Origin: Rubrobacter sp.
GTDB taxonomy: Bacteria; Actinomycetota; Rubrobacteria; Rubrobacterales; Rubrobacteraceae
Direction: 5' to 3'
DNA length: 12,272 nucleotides
NCBI GenBank assembly: GCA_013695335.1
Contig: JACDAR010000256.1
Location: 1 to 12,272 of the forward strand
A program made the position numbers and the translations under genes. This document shows positions 6,941 to 12,272 of this stretch, in pieces (the first letter of the stretch is position 1; the number at the start of each line of letters is the position of its first letter). Below the pieces are notes generated by a model. It ran no database searches. It worked only from the letters and a program-made list of their open reading frames with translations, and had not been told where the DNA came from.

Positions 6941-7273
6941 ATTTTGCCGTTCCTCTCTTCTCACAGAAACGCAACTTGATGGCCTCTCTGTGCTAAGGAA
7001 AGGAGTCGGCCCGAGTCCGCAAAACATATCTGATGTGCAATTGGATTGTACCTCACATCCGCAAGCTCGTAGCATTTGTATCCTGGTATACGACGCTCTC
7101 GGTGCTAATGGGTGAAAGTATGTTGAGGCTGGCTTCATGGAGGATCGTGTTCCTTGAGGTGTTGATACTTTGAGGGGTACGGTTGGCTTTTGGGGAAAGG
7201 GAAGGGAGCAAGCTCGGGGGATCGGCGTTTGGCTTTCACTTCGGTGGAAGGGGCCGATCCTCCCCATTTGGCA
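6941..7273. other. Divergent regulatory region
   Basis: This stretch separates the first Crp/Fnr gene from the plus-strand signalling block. It includes the nested inverted repeat at 7032-7059 and is AT-richer around 7020-7180 than its surroundings. Possible -10 elements (TATACC near 7087 on the minus strand, TACAAT at 7045-7050) lack clear -35 partners. No coding region is supported. Confidence 0.5.
7032..7059. promoter_or_regulatory. Nested inverted repeat, candidate operator between divergent units
   Basis: GATGTG (7032-7037) and CACATC (7054-7059) are perfect arms, and inside them GTGCAAT (7035-7041) faces ATTGTAC (7045-7051) with one mismatch around TGG. The inner arm contains TACAAT on the minus strand, a possible -10 box for the Crp/Fnr gene that starts 105 bases away. 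Dyads of this size suit a dimeric Crp/Fnr regulator, but the site does not match the CRP (TGTGA-N6-TCACA) or FNR consensus. Confidence 0.4.
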
Positions 7274-7503
7274 ATGAGAACCCCAGAGGTTGAGGATATG
7301 CTGCCGAAGGCCAGGCAAGAGCGTCAGCGGTCGCTGGAGAAGGTCATGGAGATGTTGGATCGGGCGATCTCCCAGGCCGAGGATGAGCGGCGCGCGGGGA
7401 CGCTCGGGATCTCCTGAAAGACACGAGACGGGAACTTGCGAGGTTCCTGGAAGACGAGCCGGGCGCGGAGCCATACATCCGCGGGCGGGAGATTCTTGGT
7501 TGA
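7274..7503 (+). pseudogene. Small helical protein, frameshifted in a G run
   Basis: From ATG 7274, or ATG 7298 which has AGAGG eight bases upstream, the frame reads an amphipathic helix including RSLEKVMEMLDRAISQAEDE, then stops at 7417. The -1 frame stays protein-like from 7387 to TGA 7501-7503 (DLLKDTRRELARFLEDEP, then a segment ending IRGREILG). Adding one G to the run at 7396-7399 joins both parts into one product of 76 residues (68 from ATG 7298). So this is a recent single-base deletion, a homopolymer sequencing error, or less likely a -1 frameshift site. The helix resembles the start of the small protein at 9267. Function is unknown; its place before the diguanylate cyclase suggests a shared transcript. 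Confidence 0.45.
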
Positions 7504-7621
7504 GCGCGGGAAGCGGCCTCGTACCTTTATCTGGAAGAATTCCGGACAGTGTGGCGGGTCCGCGGAAGTTGACGGGCGGCCCGTGGTGCGGTTGTGTAAT
7601 GAGGAGGAACTCTAGCAACGC

Positions 7622-8602
7622 ATGGAAGATCTCATCAGCAACCAGATCGGCAACTCGGGCGCGAGAAAGCGTTTGTTCGAAAGCCGGGACGGTGCGACGC
7701 TCGGACGGTCGGACGAGAAGCTAGCGGCGACAGAGAGGCAGTTCGAGGATGCTTTTGAGCGCGCTCCTAACGGGATGGCCCTGGTGGACCTCGGTGGGCG
7801 GATGCTGCGGTCCAATGAGGCTCTGTGCGAGATCGTCGGTTACACGGTGCGGGAACTGCGCGCCAGAACCCTGTGGGATCTCGCCTGTCCGGACGACCGT
7901 GAGAACGACTCGGGCCTCTCACGGCAGTTGCTTGACGGCGACATTCACGCCTACCGGGTCGAGAAACGTTACCTGCACAGGGAGGGACGGTTGGTGTGGG
8001 TCTCGCTCGACGTGGCGCTGGTGCGCGGCCTGGACGGGAACCCTCCGTACTTCGTCGTCCAGATCCAGGACATCACCCGACTTAAGGCTTTCGAGGAAGA
8101 ACTGATACACAGGGCTTCCCACGACCCGCTCACCGGGCTTGCGAACAGGGCTTTGTTCGGGGAGAACCTGGAGCGAGTCCTCGCGTATGCGCAGCGGCAC
8201 GGGAAGAGCGTCGCAGTTTTCTTCGTGGATCTCGACGAATTCAAGCTCGTCAACGATGGTCTCGGCCATTGCTCGGGAGATCTGCTGCTCATCGAGGTGG
8301 CGGACAGGCTGAAAGCTCTGCTGCGTACCGAAGACACCATCGCGCGCCTCGGTGGGGACGAGTTCGCGGTGCTGCTCCAGGACGACGCAAGCATGGACGA
8401 CCTGACCGAACTGGCGGAACGGGTACTACAGAGGCTGCGGGAGCCATGCGTCCTCGGAGATACCGAGGTGTGGATCACGGCCAGTATCGGCATCGCCCGC
8501 GAGGACCGCCCCGAGAACCTGCTCCGGAAGGCGGATGGCGCCCTGTACCGGGCAAAGAGCAACGGCAAAAACCGCCACGAGACGTTCGAGCTGGAAGCCT
8601 AG
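7622..8602 (+). CDS. PAS-domain diguanylate cyclase (GGDEF)
   Basis: The 326-residue protein makes c-di-GMP from two GTP. A PAS sensor domain (about 36-155; FERAPNGMALVDLGGRMLRS and a closing FVVQIQDITRLKAFEEEL) joins the cyclase through the usual short helix. The GGDEF domain (about 165-322) has SHDPLTGLANR, VDLDEFKLVNDGLGH with its Mg-binding Asp203, and an intact GGDEF at 244-248, so it should be active. RTED at 235-238, five residues before GGDEF, is the inhibitory I-site for product feedback. There is no EAL domain and no membrane segment, so it is a cytoplasmic synthase. An in-frame TAG lies six bases before ATG 7622; GGAGG sits 14 bases upstream, rather far. The PAS ligand is unknown. 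It leads a plus-strand run with a receiver protein. Confidence 0.93.
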   Translation: MEDLISNQIGNSGARKRLFESRDGATLGRSDEKLAATERQFEDAFERAPNGMALVDLGGRMLRSNEALCEIVGYTVRELRARTLWDLACPDDRENDSGLSRQLLDGDIHAYRVEKRYLHREGRLVWVSLDVALVRGLDGNPPYFVVQIQDITRLKAFEEELIHRASHDPLTGLANRALFGENLERVLAYAQRHGKSVAVFFVDLDEFKLVNDGLGHCSGDLLLIEVADRLKALLRTEDTIARLGGDEFAVLLQDDASMDDLTELAERVLQRLREPCVLGDTEVWITASIGIAREDRPENLLRKADGALYRAKSNGKNRHETFELEA

Positions 8603-8818
8603 ATGAAAGCCATGTTAGAAGCTCGAAAGGCGGAGGACGAACGCATTCGTAAAGCGTCGAGCCAGCCCTATTACTTGCAGGATATTTCCTTGCACAAAAG
8701 GTCGTGGTCGAGATGGCGCTGTGCGCTCTCGAAGGCTAAGGAGGTGGCTCGTGGAGCAGACGGATCGAAGCCGGAGAACTCGGAACCAAGCCGGTGTCTA
8801 GTCCCTGGCGCTTTGTGA
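8603..8818 (+). CDS. Doubtful small ORF after the diguanylate cyclase
   Basis: A 71-codon frame starts directly after the cyclase stop (TAGATG). Its first 20 residues are charged and helical (MLEARKAEDERIRKA). Its middle is rich in Ser, Arg and Trp and looks unlike a folded protein. The segment ALSKAKEVA resembles ALKKAKEVV in the protein at 9267, and the DNA is also alike there, so this may be a decayed relative. GGAAG lies five bases before the ATG. I recognise no family; it may be real, degenerate or chance. Confidence 0.3.
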   Translation: MKAMLEARKAEDERIRKASSQPYYLQDISLHKRSWSRWRCALSKAKEVARGADGSKPENSEPSRCLVPGAL

Positions 8819-8848
8819 GTCCGGGAAAATGGAGGAAGCAGGAATGGC

Positions 8849-9274
8849 ATGAATGATCAGCCCATTCTTTTGGCGGAGGACAACCCCGACGACGTGGTTC
8901 TCACGCTGCGTGTCTTCGAGAGGGCCAGTATCAGGAACCGGATAGTGGTGGTGCGAGATGGTGTCGAAGCCCTGGATTACCTTTTCGGCGTGGGATATTA
9001 CGCCGGAAGGGACACGGATTCCATGCCGGAGATGGTTCTGTTGGATCTGACGATGCCCCGGCTGAACGGCCTGGACGTCCTGAGGCGCATAAGGGCTAGC
9101 GCGCGGACGAAGGGCCTTCCGGTCTTCCTCTTCGCCGAAAAAGAGGAACTAAACACACTCGACGGGCACGGGCTGGTCGCTGACGGCTACATCCACAAAC
9201 CGCTGGACTTTGCTCAGCTTTCGGAAGTGGAGCGGCAACTGGATTTCCATTGGCAGGTCGAGGCCGATGTTTGA
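8849..9274 (+). CDS. Single-domain response regulator (Rcp1-like receiver)
   Basis: The 141-residue protein is a lone CheY-like receiver of the Rcp1 type. The acidic pocket is EDNPDD (Glu10, Asp11, Asp14), the phosphoacceptor is Asp66 in LLDLTMPRLNG, and the conserved Lys is Lys117 in HKPLD. The Rcp1-type insert YLFGVGYYAGRD lies at 44-55. The usual Thr/Ser after beta-4 appears to be Ala96 (PVFLFAEKEE), which would weaken the normal switch. There is no output domain, so it probably acts by protein contact or phosphotransfer; no histidine kinase lies in the window. Relatives are often partnered with phytochrome-like kinases. ATG 8849 has AGGA five bases upstream. It overlaps the next gene by eight bases. 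Confidence 0.92.
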   Translation: MNDQPILLAEDNPDDVVLTLRVFERASIRNRIVVVRDGVEALDYLFGVGYYAGRDTDSMPEMVLLDLTMPRLNGLDVLRRIRASARTKGLPVFLFAEKEELNTLDGHGLVADGYIHKPLDFAQLSEVERQLDFHWQVEADV

Positions 9275-9581
9275 GTCTCTCAGGGTGAGGGGCGGCGTGC
9301 CCGGCAATAGACACAGAGAGGCTCAGGAAGCATTAAAGAAGGCCAAAGAGGTAGTCGAGCTACTGGATCGAGCCTTCACGTTGATGGCCGAGGACGATCC
9401 GGCGCAACCAGCGTCCGCGCATATCTATGCCGCGCTGTGGGAGGCCGCAATTCGCGCCAACACGTTGGAGGATTGGTACGACCGGACTTACGGACCTCCG
9501 GCTGAAAGTCCTCGAAAAGAAGGCGTGTATGGAACGGAGACTTCCACGGTAAAGAGGGTTCCCGAGGGGCGGAATTCGTGA
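9267..9581 (+). CDS. Small helical protein of unknown function
   Basis: The 104-residue product starts at ATG 9267, overlapping the receiver's end by eight bases; an ATG at 9210 would overlap it by 65 and is less likely. Residues 17-43 form an amphipathic helix (AQEALKKAKEVVELLDRAF) and 51-75 a second one with aromatic residues (HIYAALWEAAIRANTLEDWY). The tail after residue 78 is polar and probably disordered. No family is recognised. It resembles the frameshifted protein at 7274 in the VxExLDRA...AED segment. Overlaps with both neighbours indicate one transcript with the receiver and the SH3-like gene, so a partner or adaptor role is plausible inference. Confidence 0.75.
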   Translation: MFESLRVRGGVPGNRHREAQEALKKAKEVVELLDRAFTLMAEDDPAQPASAHIYAALWEAAIRANTLEDWYDRTYGPPAESPRKEGVYGTETSTVKRVPEGRNS

Positions 9582-9775
9582 CCTCGGAGGAAGCTCGGCC
9601 CGGCATGAGAGTACGGATAAGCGATGATCACAGGAGACCCGCGTTGCGCGGACTCGTCGGCACGATAAAGCGTCGCTACGGCAAGTCTACTTACCTGGCC
9701 CTGGAGGTACTGTTCGAGAACGGGAGATCCGAGCTACTCTGGCGCCATGAACTGAACGCTGCGGAGCGCGATTAG
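9578..9775 (+). CDS. Small SH3/KOW-like protein
   Basis: This 65-residue protein starts at GTG 9578, overlapping the previous stop as GTGA, with GAGGGG eight bases upstream. GMRVRISDD, LRGLVGTIKRRYG, LALEVLFENG and SELLWRHEL form a pattern of short beta strands with a G-x-V-x-I turn, as in small SH3-like barrels such as KOW domains. These often bind nucleic acid, ribosomes or proteins. No family name is certain. Coupled translation ties its amount to that of the helical protein before it. Confidence 0.75.
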   Translation: MTSEEARPGMRVRISDDHRRPALRGLVGTIKRRYGKSTYLALEVLFENGRSELLWRHELNAAERD

Positions 9776-9824
9776 ACCTCTTACCTGACGCCGATCAGTC
9801 CAGGATGCATGGGGAGCGGTATTT

Positions 9825-10556
9825 TCAGATCCGGATCTGCCCGTCCACGGAGAGGCCGGCCTGGATGGAGGCTTGCTCCATCAAAGAACTGCGGTCCAGG
9901 ATGGCGATTCTGCGATTGCGGGTCTCGATGTGACCGTCGCGCTGGAACTCGCTCATCACCTTGGATACCGCTTCGCGGGTGGAGGCGATCATGTTCGCCA
10001 GATCCTGGTGCGTCAGGCGCACTTCGAGAACGGTTCCGGAGCCATTCTCCTGGCTCCCGAAACGATCGCCGAGGTTGAGAAGCAGCGTGGCCAGACGGGT
10101 GGATACCTCGCGGTGAAGGAGGCTCTCTATTACCTCGTCGGACTGCCGCAAGCGTTCGGAGAAGGAGGAGAACAGTTTGAGGGCGAACTCGGGGCGGCTC
10201 TTCACCACGCTCTCGATGGATGCTTTCTGGATGCTGGCGACACGGGTCTCGGTCACGGCCTCGGCAAACACGTCCTGCCAGCGTCCCTCGACCAGGGAGA
10301 GCTTGCCGAACACGCCGCCTTCCTTGAGTAGCGCGGTGGTGGCCTCTTTGTAGTCGCCGTAGATCTTGTACAGTCGGATCGCGCCGGAGAGTACGAAGTA
10401 AAGTTGGTCGTCGGGATCTCCAGGGGCGAAGATCATGTCCTTCGGCCCGAAGCGGCGCTCGACCGACTTCAGCCCCACCTCCTCGAAATCCCCGAGATCA
10501 AACCCCTCCGGGGCGGTGGTGGTTGCAAACCCCCCGGTATCATGACCGTAAAGCAT
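9825..10556 (-). CDS. Crp/Fnr-family transcriptional regulator (second copy)
   Basis: The 243-residue protein has an N-terminal sensor barrel (about 22-125) with GGVFGKLSL at 80-88, a dimerisation helix (SFSERLRQSDEVIESLLHRE) and a winged helix (about 181-220; THQDLANMIASTREAVSKVM). The CRP cAMP-contact residues are absent: Glu72 corresponds to Lys85 in GKL, and Arg-Ser corresponds to Gln-Asp. No FNR-type cysteine set is present. It shares the RLRQS and RLATL segments with the first copy, so the two are related but diverged. It converges on the SH3-like gene with 49 bases between. The main ATG is preceded in frame by ATG-TAG, and GAGG is best spaced for that earlier AUG, hinting at translational control. 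Confidence 0.92.
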   Translation of the reverse strand: MLYGHDTGGFATTTAPEGFDLGDFEEVGLKSVERRFGPKDMIFAPGDPDDQLYFVLSGAIRLYKIYGDYKEATTALLKEGGVFGKLSLVEGRWQDVFAEAVTETRVASIQKASIESVVKSRPEFALKLFSSFSERLRQSDEVIESLLHREVSTRLATLLLNLGDRFGSQENGSGTVLEVRLTHQDLANMIASTREAVSKVMSEFQRDGHIETRNRRIAILDRSSLMEQASIQAGLSVDGQIRI

Positions 10557-10562
10557 CTACAT
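10557..10562 (-). promoter_or_regulatory. Start-stop element AUG-UAG before the second Crp/Fnr gene
   Basis: Minus-strand ATG at 10562-10560 is followed at once by TAG at 10559-10557 and then the gene's ATG at 10556. The ribosome site GAGG (10569-10572) is six bases from the first ATG and 12 from the second, so the start-stop is the better-placed initiation site. Confidence 0.5.
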
Positions 10563-10642
10563 TGCCCGCCTCTCCACTAATTCATCCTTCTCGATGCCTC
10601 AGCCTGACCTTGTTGCATCCTTACCCGGCCAGGCTGCCATGC

Positions 10643-10648
10643 ATTATA
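10643..10648 (-). promoter_or_regulatory. Candidate -10 box for the second Crp/Fnr gene
   Basis: The minus strand has a perfect TATAAT 86 bases before the Crp/Fnr ATG, in the 158-base gap after the upstream gene. No good -35 lies 16-18 bases upstream (nearest GTTATC), so an activator or a non-housekeeping form is possible. Confidence 0.4.
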
Positions 10649-10714
10649 CCCGAGACGCAACCGCCGATAACGCGTATTGCGATGCGTTTGTCAGGGGATG
10701 TGTTCCAGGGACTT

Positions 10715-11335
10715 TCAGGCTGCCGTGCGGCCCCAGCGAAGCTCGACGCCCTCGCGCTTGGCAACGAAGAGAAGGTCGTCCCGCAACGCGTCGGTGTCCT
10801 TGTCGTATATCGTCACTATGCAGAAATCGCAGTGACGATAGGCCCACACGAAAGGCGCGAGATCGCCCACCACCCGTCGCGCGGTGACCATCCCCCACGC
10901 ATCCCCGAGTTCCAACCTCCTGCCGGGGAGATCCACGAACAGCCGCCAGCCTTCGTCGGTCGGCACGTCGAAGTAACCCGGAAGGTTGCCCGCCGGAACC
11001 ATGCAATCCCGCAGATCCTGGGCGTAGGTTCCCTTGTGCGCCTCGACGCCTGACAGGTAATCGGTGTCGTCTATCTGTCGCGGGGATGCAGGAAAATAGG
11101 CGCGATCCTTGGTCACCTGTACGCCCTCAGGCGGATAGAAGCCCACGAACGGAACCGGCGAGCGCCAGAGGTGCTTGATGACGCCGAGCGTCAGGTTGCG
11201 GCGGCCGACGGGATCTCCCGCAGCCTCGGCGAAGCGCATCCCCGCCAGCTTCATGTGACGGGGCTCCCACGGGTGCGGCTCGCCTACGCTCCGCACCCTC
11301 CGTTTGCGCTTGGTTATACGGTGTACCTCTTCCAC
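10715..11335 (-). CDS. Conserved-looking protein of unknown function
   Basis: The longest frame begins at GTG 11335 and encodes 206 residues. I recognise no family. The protein is soluble, rich in aromatic residues and mixed alpha/beta in character: KHLWRSPVPFVGFYPPEGV, then RAYFPASP, GWRLFVDLPGRRLELGDAW, and a C-terminal FCIVTIYDKDTDALRDDLLF. No signal peptide or membrane segment is seen. A second start at ATG 11254 (179 residues) has GGGAG nine bases upstream and removes an Arg-rich leader, so it may be the true one. TAGAAT at 11345-11350 would put a transcript start right at GTG 11335, fitting a leaderless message for the long form. Downstream, 158 bases separate it from the second Crp/Fnr gene on the same strand. 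Confidence 0.75.
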   Translation of the reverse strand: MEEVHRITKRKRRVRSVGEPHPWEPRHMKLAGMRFAEAAGDPVGRRNLTLGVIKHLWRSPVPFVGFYPPEGVQVTKDRAYFPASPRQIDDTDYLSGVEAHKGTYAQDLRDCMVPAGNLPGYFDVPTDEGWRLFVDLPGRRLELGDAWGMVTARRVVGDLAPFVWAYRHCDFCIVTIYDKDTDALRDDLLFVAKREGVELRWGRTAA

Positions 11336-11344
11336 GACCCGGCT

Positions 11345-11350
11345 ATTCTA
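11345..11350 (-). promoter_or_regulatory. Candidate -10 box for the unknown gene
   Basis: The minus strand reads TAGAAT (5 of 6 to consensus), nine bases before GTG 11335. It lies after the peptidase terminator, so an independent start for the downstream gene is expected here. The -35 region is poor. Confidence 0.3.
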
Positions 11351-11392
11351 CAACCTGTCGCACCACGATGCGCGGACGAAATCCAGAACGAG

Positions 11393-11420
11393 AAAAGGGC
11401 GGAGCCGTATGGCCCCGCCC
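11393..11420 (-). terminator. Intrinsic terminator of the peptidase gene
   Basis: GGGCGGAGCC (11397-11406) and GGCCCCGCCC (11411-11420) form a 10-bp stem with one mismatch and a 4-base loop. On the minus strand it is followed by TTTTCTCGTT. It begins 23 bases after the stop codon of the peptidase gene, the right place and direction for its end. Confidence 0.75.
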
Positions 11421-11443
11421 CGGAATTCCAGTGGCTATTTGTG

Positions 11444-12130
11444 CTAGTCGCGGCTCAGAAGGATCAGGTAAAGCAGCGTCAGCAGCGAGGTTAGGGCCGC
11501 CGCGATGTACGTAAAGGCAGCCGCCGTCAGCACGCGCTTCGTGCCGCCGGCCTCACCGTGCGAGAGGACGCCGTAGCGCGTCAACAGGCCGTAGGCGCGG
11601 GTGGAAGCGTTGATCTCCACAGGCAGCGTCACAACGTGGAACACCAGGATTGCGGCGAAGGCGATCACGGCTAGCTGGATGAAGAGGCTGCCTATTGTCG
11701 AGCTTACGCCCATGATGATCGCCAGGAAGAACAGCGGGAACCATAGCTGCCCGGCGAAGTTGACTACCGGGAAGATGCCGGATCGCAGCTTCATCGGCGC
11801 GTATCCGCTGGCATCCTGAATCGCGTGCCCGACCTCGTGGGCCGCCACACTCACCCCCGCGATGGAGCTGCCCTTGAAGTTATCCTCCGAGAGCCTGACC
11901 ACCTTGCTGCGCGGATCGTAGTGGTCGGTCAGTTTTCCTGCAATCGGCTCGACCCTCACGTCCGTCAGGTTGTTGCGGTCCAGGATCATGCGCGCCGTCT
12001 GCGCCCCTGTTAGGCCGCTGTTGCTCATCTTCTTGGAGTACTTGGAGTACGAAGTTCGCACCCATAAAGCCGCAGCCCCCGAGATGAGAGCACCAAGAAT
12101 CATTACCACCAGATAACCGCCGAATCCCAC
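11444..12130 (-). CDS. YugP-type membrane zinc metallopeptidase
   Basis: The 228-residue protein matches the YugP-like neutral zinc metallopeptidase family (Zn_peptidase_2). An N-terminal membrane segment (about 6-24) is followed by a soluble part with LTDHYDPRSKVVRLSED and the catalytic AAHEVGHAIQ. His98 and His102 bind zinc and Glu99 is the general base; Glu172 in LPVEINAS is the likely third ligand. Hydrophobic segments at about 128-147, 148-170 and 203-225 make it an integral membrane protein of normal length. Start GTG 12130 has AGGAGG eight bases upstream. A strong ECF-type promoter lies about 56 bases further up, linking it to envelope stress control. Substrates are unknown; membrane protein quality control is a reasonable inference. 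Confidence 0.93.
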   Translation of the reverse strand: MGFGGYLVVMILGALISGAAALWVRTSYSKYSKKMSNSGLTGAQTARMILDRNNLTDVRVEPIAGKLTDHYDPRSKVVRLSEDNFKGSSIAGVSVAAHEVGHAIQDASGYAPMKLRSGIFPVVNFAGQLWFPLFFLAIIMGVSSTIGSLFIQLAVIAFAAILVFHVVTLPVEINASTRAYGLLTRYGVLSHGEAGGTKRVLTAAAFTYIAAALTSLLTLLYLILLSRD

Positions 12131-12185
12131 TTACTGTCCCTCCTAACGGACTTCTTGTATTGAACGCTATTTTACTACACATACA

Positions 12186-12211
12186 TACGCCGGAACCTTT
12201 CTAAAGTTTCA
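12186..12211 (-). promoter_or_regulatory. ECF-type promoter of the YugP-type peptidase gene
   Basis: The minus strand reads TGAAAC (12206-12211), exactly 16 bases, then CGTA (12186-12189), a full match to the SigW-type consensus. Like the sigma factor's promoter, it continues GAAACTTT after the -35 start and has CGGCGTAT at the -10. The expected transcript start near 12178 leaves a leader of about 48 bases with a good ribosome site. Confidence 0.75.
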
Positions 12212-12272
12212 GGGAAACGCCGAAACATCGCTATTGGGAAGGCGGTCACCTTCGATTATTCTTCGTGGGTGA

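Noticed and set aside
6941..7618. N-terminal extension of the first Crp/Fnr frame to 467 residues
   Set aside because: The added part is Pro/Ser-rich with no domain character, and ATG 6940 has a ribosome site where the family fold begins.
12222..12247. CGAAAC-N16-CGGT on the plus strand as a third ECF promoter
   Set aside because: The -10 reads CGGT rather than CGTA, and any target gene lies outside the window, so it is not supported.

Overview
The window reads as high-GC actinobacterial DNA. The style of the proteins (Crp/Fnr regulators rich in RLRQS and RLATL segments, short helical proteins beside an Rcp1-like receiver, a Rieske protein with a long C-terminal domain, a YugP-type peptidase) and the use of GTG starts suggest a Rubrobacter-like lineage. 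This is a judgement from protein character, not from a marker gene; no rRNA, tRNA, CRISPR or intact mobile element is visible.

Layout. 1-763 (minus): N-terminal part of a Tat-exported OppA-type lipoprotein, cut by the window edge, with a duplicated ribosome-binding-site/start unit in front. 1212-1811 (plus): RimJ/RimL-type GNAT acetyltransferase, convergent with the next block. 1821-5894 (minus): a block transcribed as ECF sigma factor, zinc-finger anti-sigma factor and exported bactofilin-like membrane protein, joined by two 4-base ATGA overlaps, followed by a Rieske protein with a large uncharacterised C-terminal domain. 6215-6940 (minus): first Crp/Fnr regulator. 7274-9775 (plus): signalling block with a frameshifted small helical protein, a PAS-GGDEF diguanylate cyclase with an intact I-site, a doubtful small ORF, an Rcp1-like receiver, a small helical protein and a 65-residue SH3/KOW-like protein. 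9825-10556 (minus): second Crp/Fnr regulator. 10715-11335 (minus): unrecognised protein. 11444-12130 (minus): YugP-type membrane zinc metallopeptidase with a clear terminator.

How the parts may work together. The best regulatory signal is a pair of ECF-type promoters of the form (C/T)GAAAC-N16-CGTA. One lies in front of the sigma factor gene and one in front of the peptidase gene more than 6 kb away; both point at their genes. They resemble the Bacillus SigW-type consensus and suggest a cell-envelope stress regulon: an autoregulated sigma factor, its membrane anti-sigma factor, an exported beta-solenoid membrane protein and a membrane peptidase. A second theme is c-di-GMP signalling bracketed by two Crp/Fnr proteins that both lack the usual cAMP-contact Arg-Ser pair, so their ligand is open. 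A third is minimal upstream reading frames: six codons before oppA and a bare AUG-UAG before the second Crp/Fnr gene.
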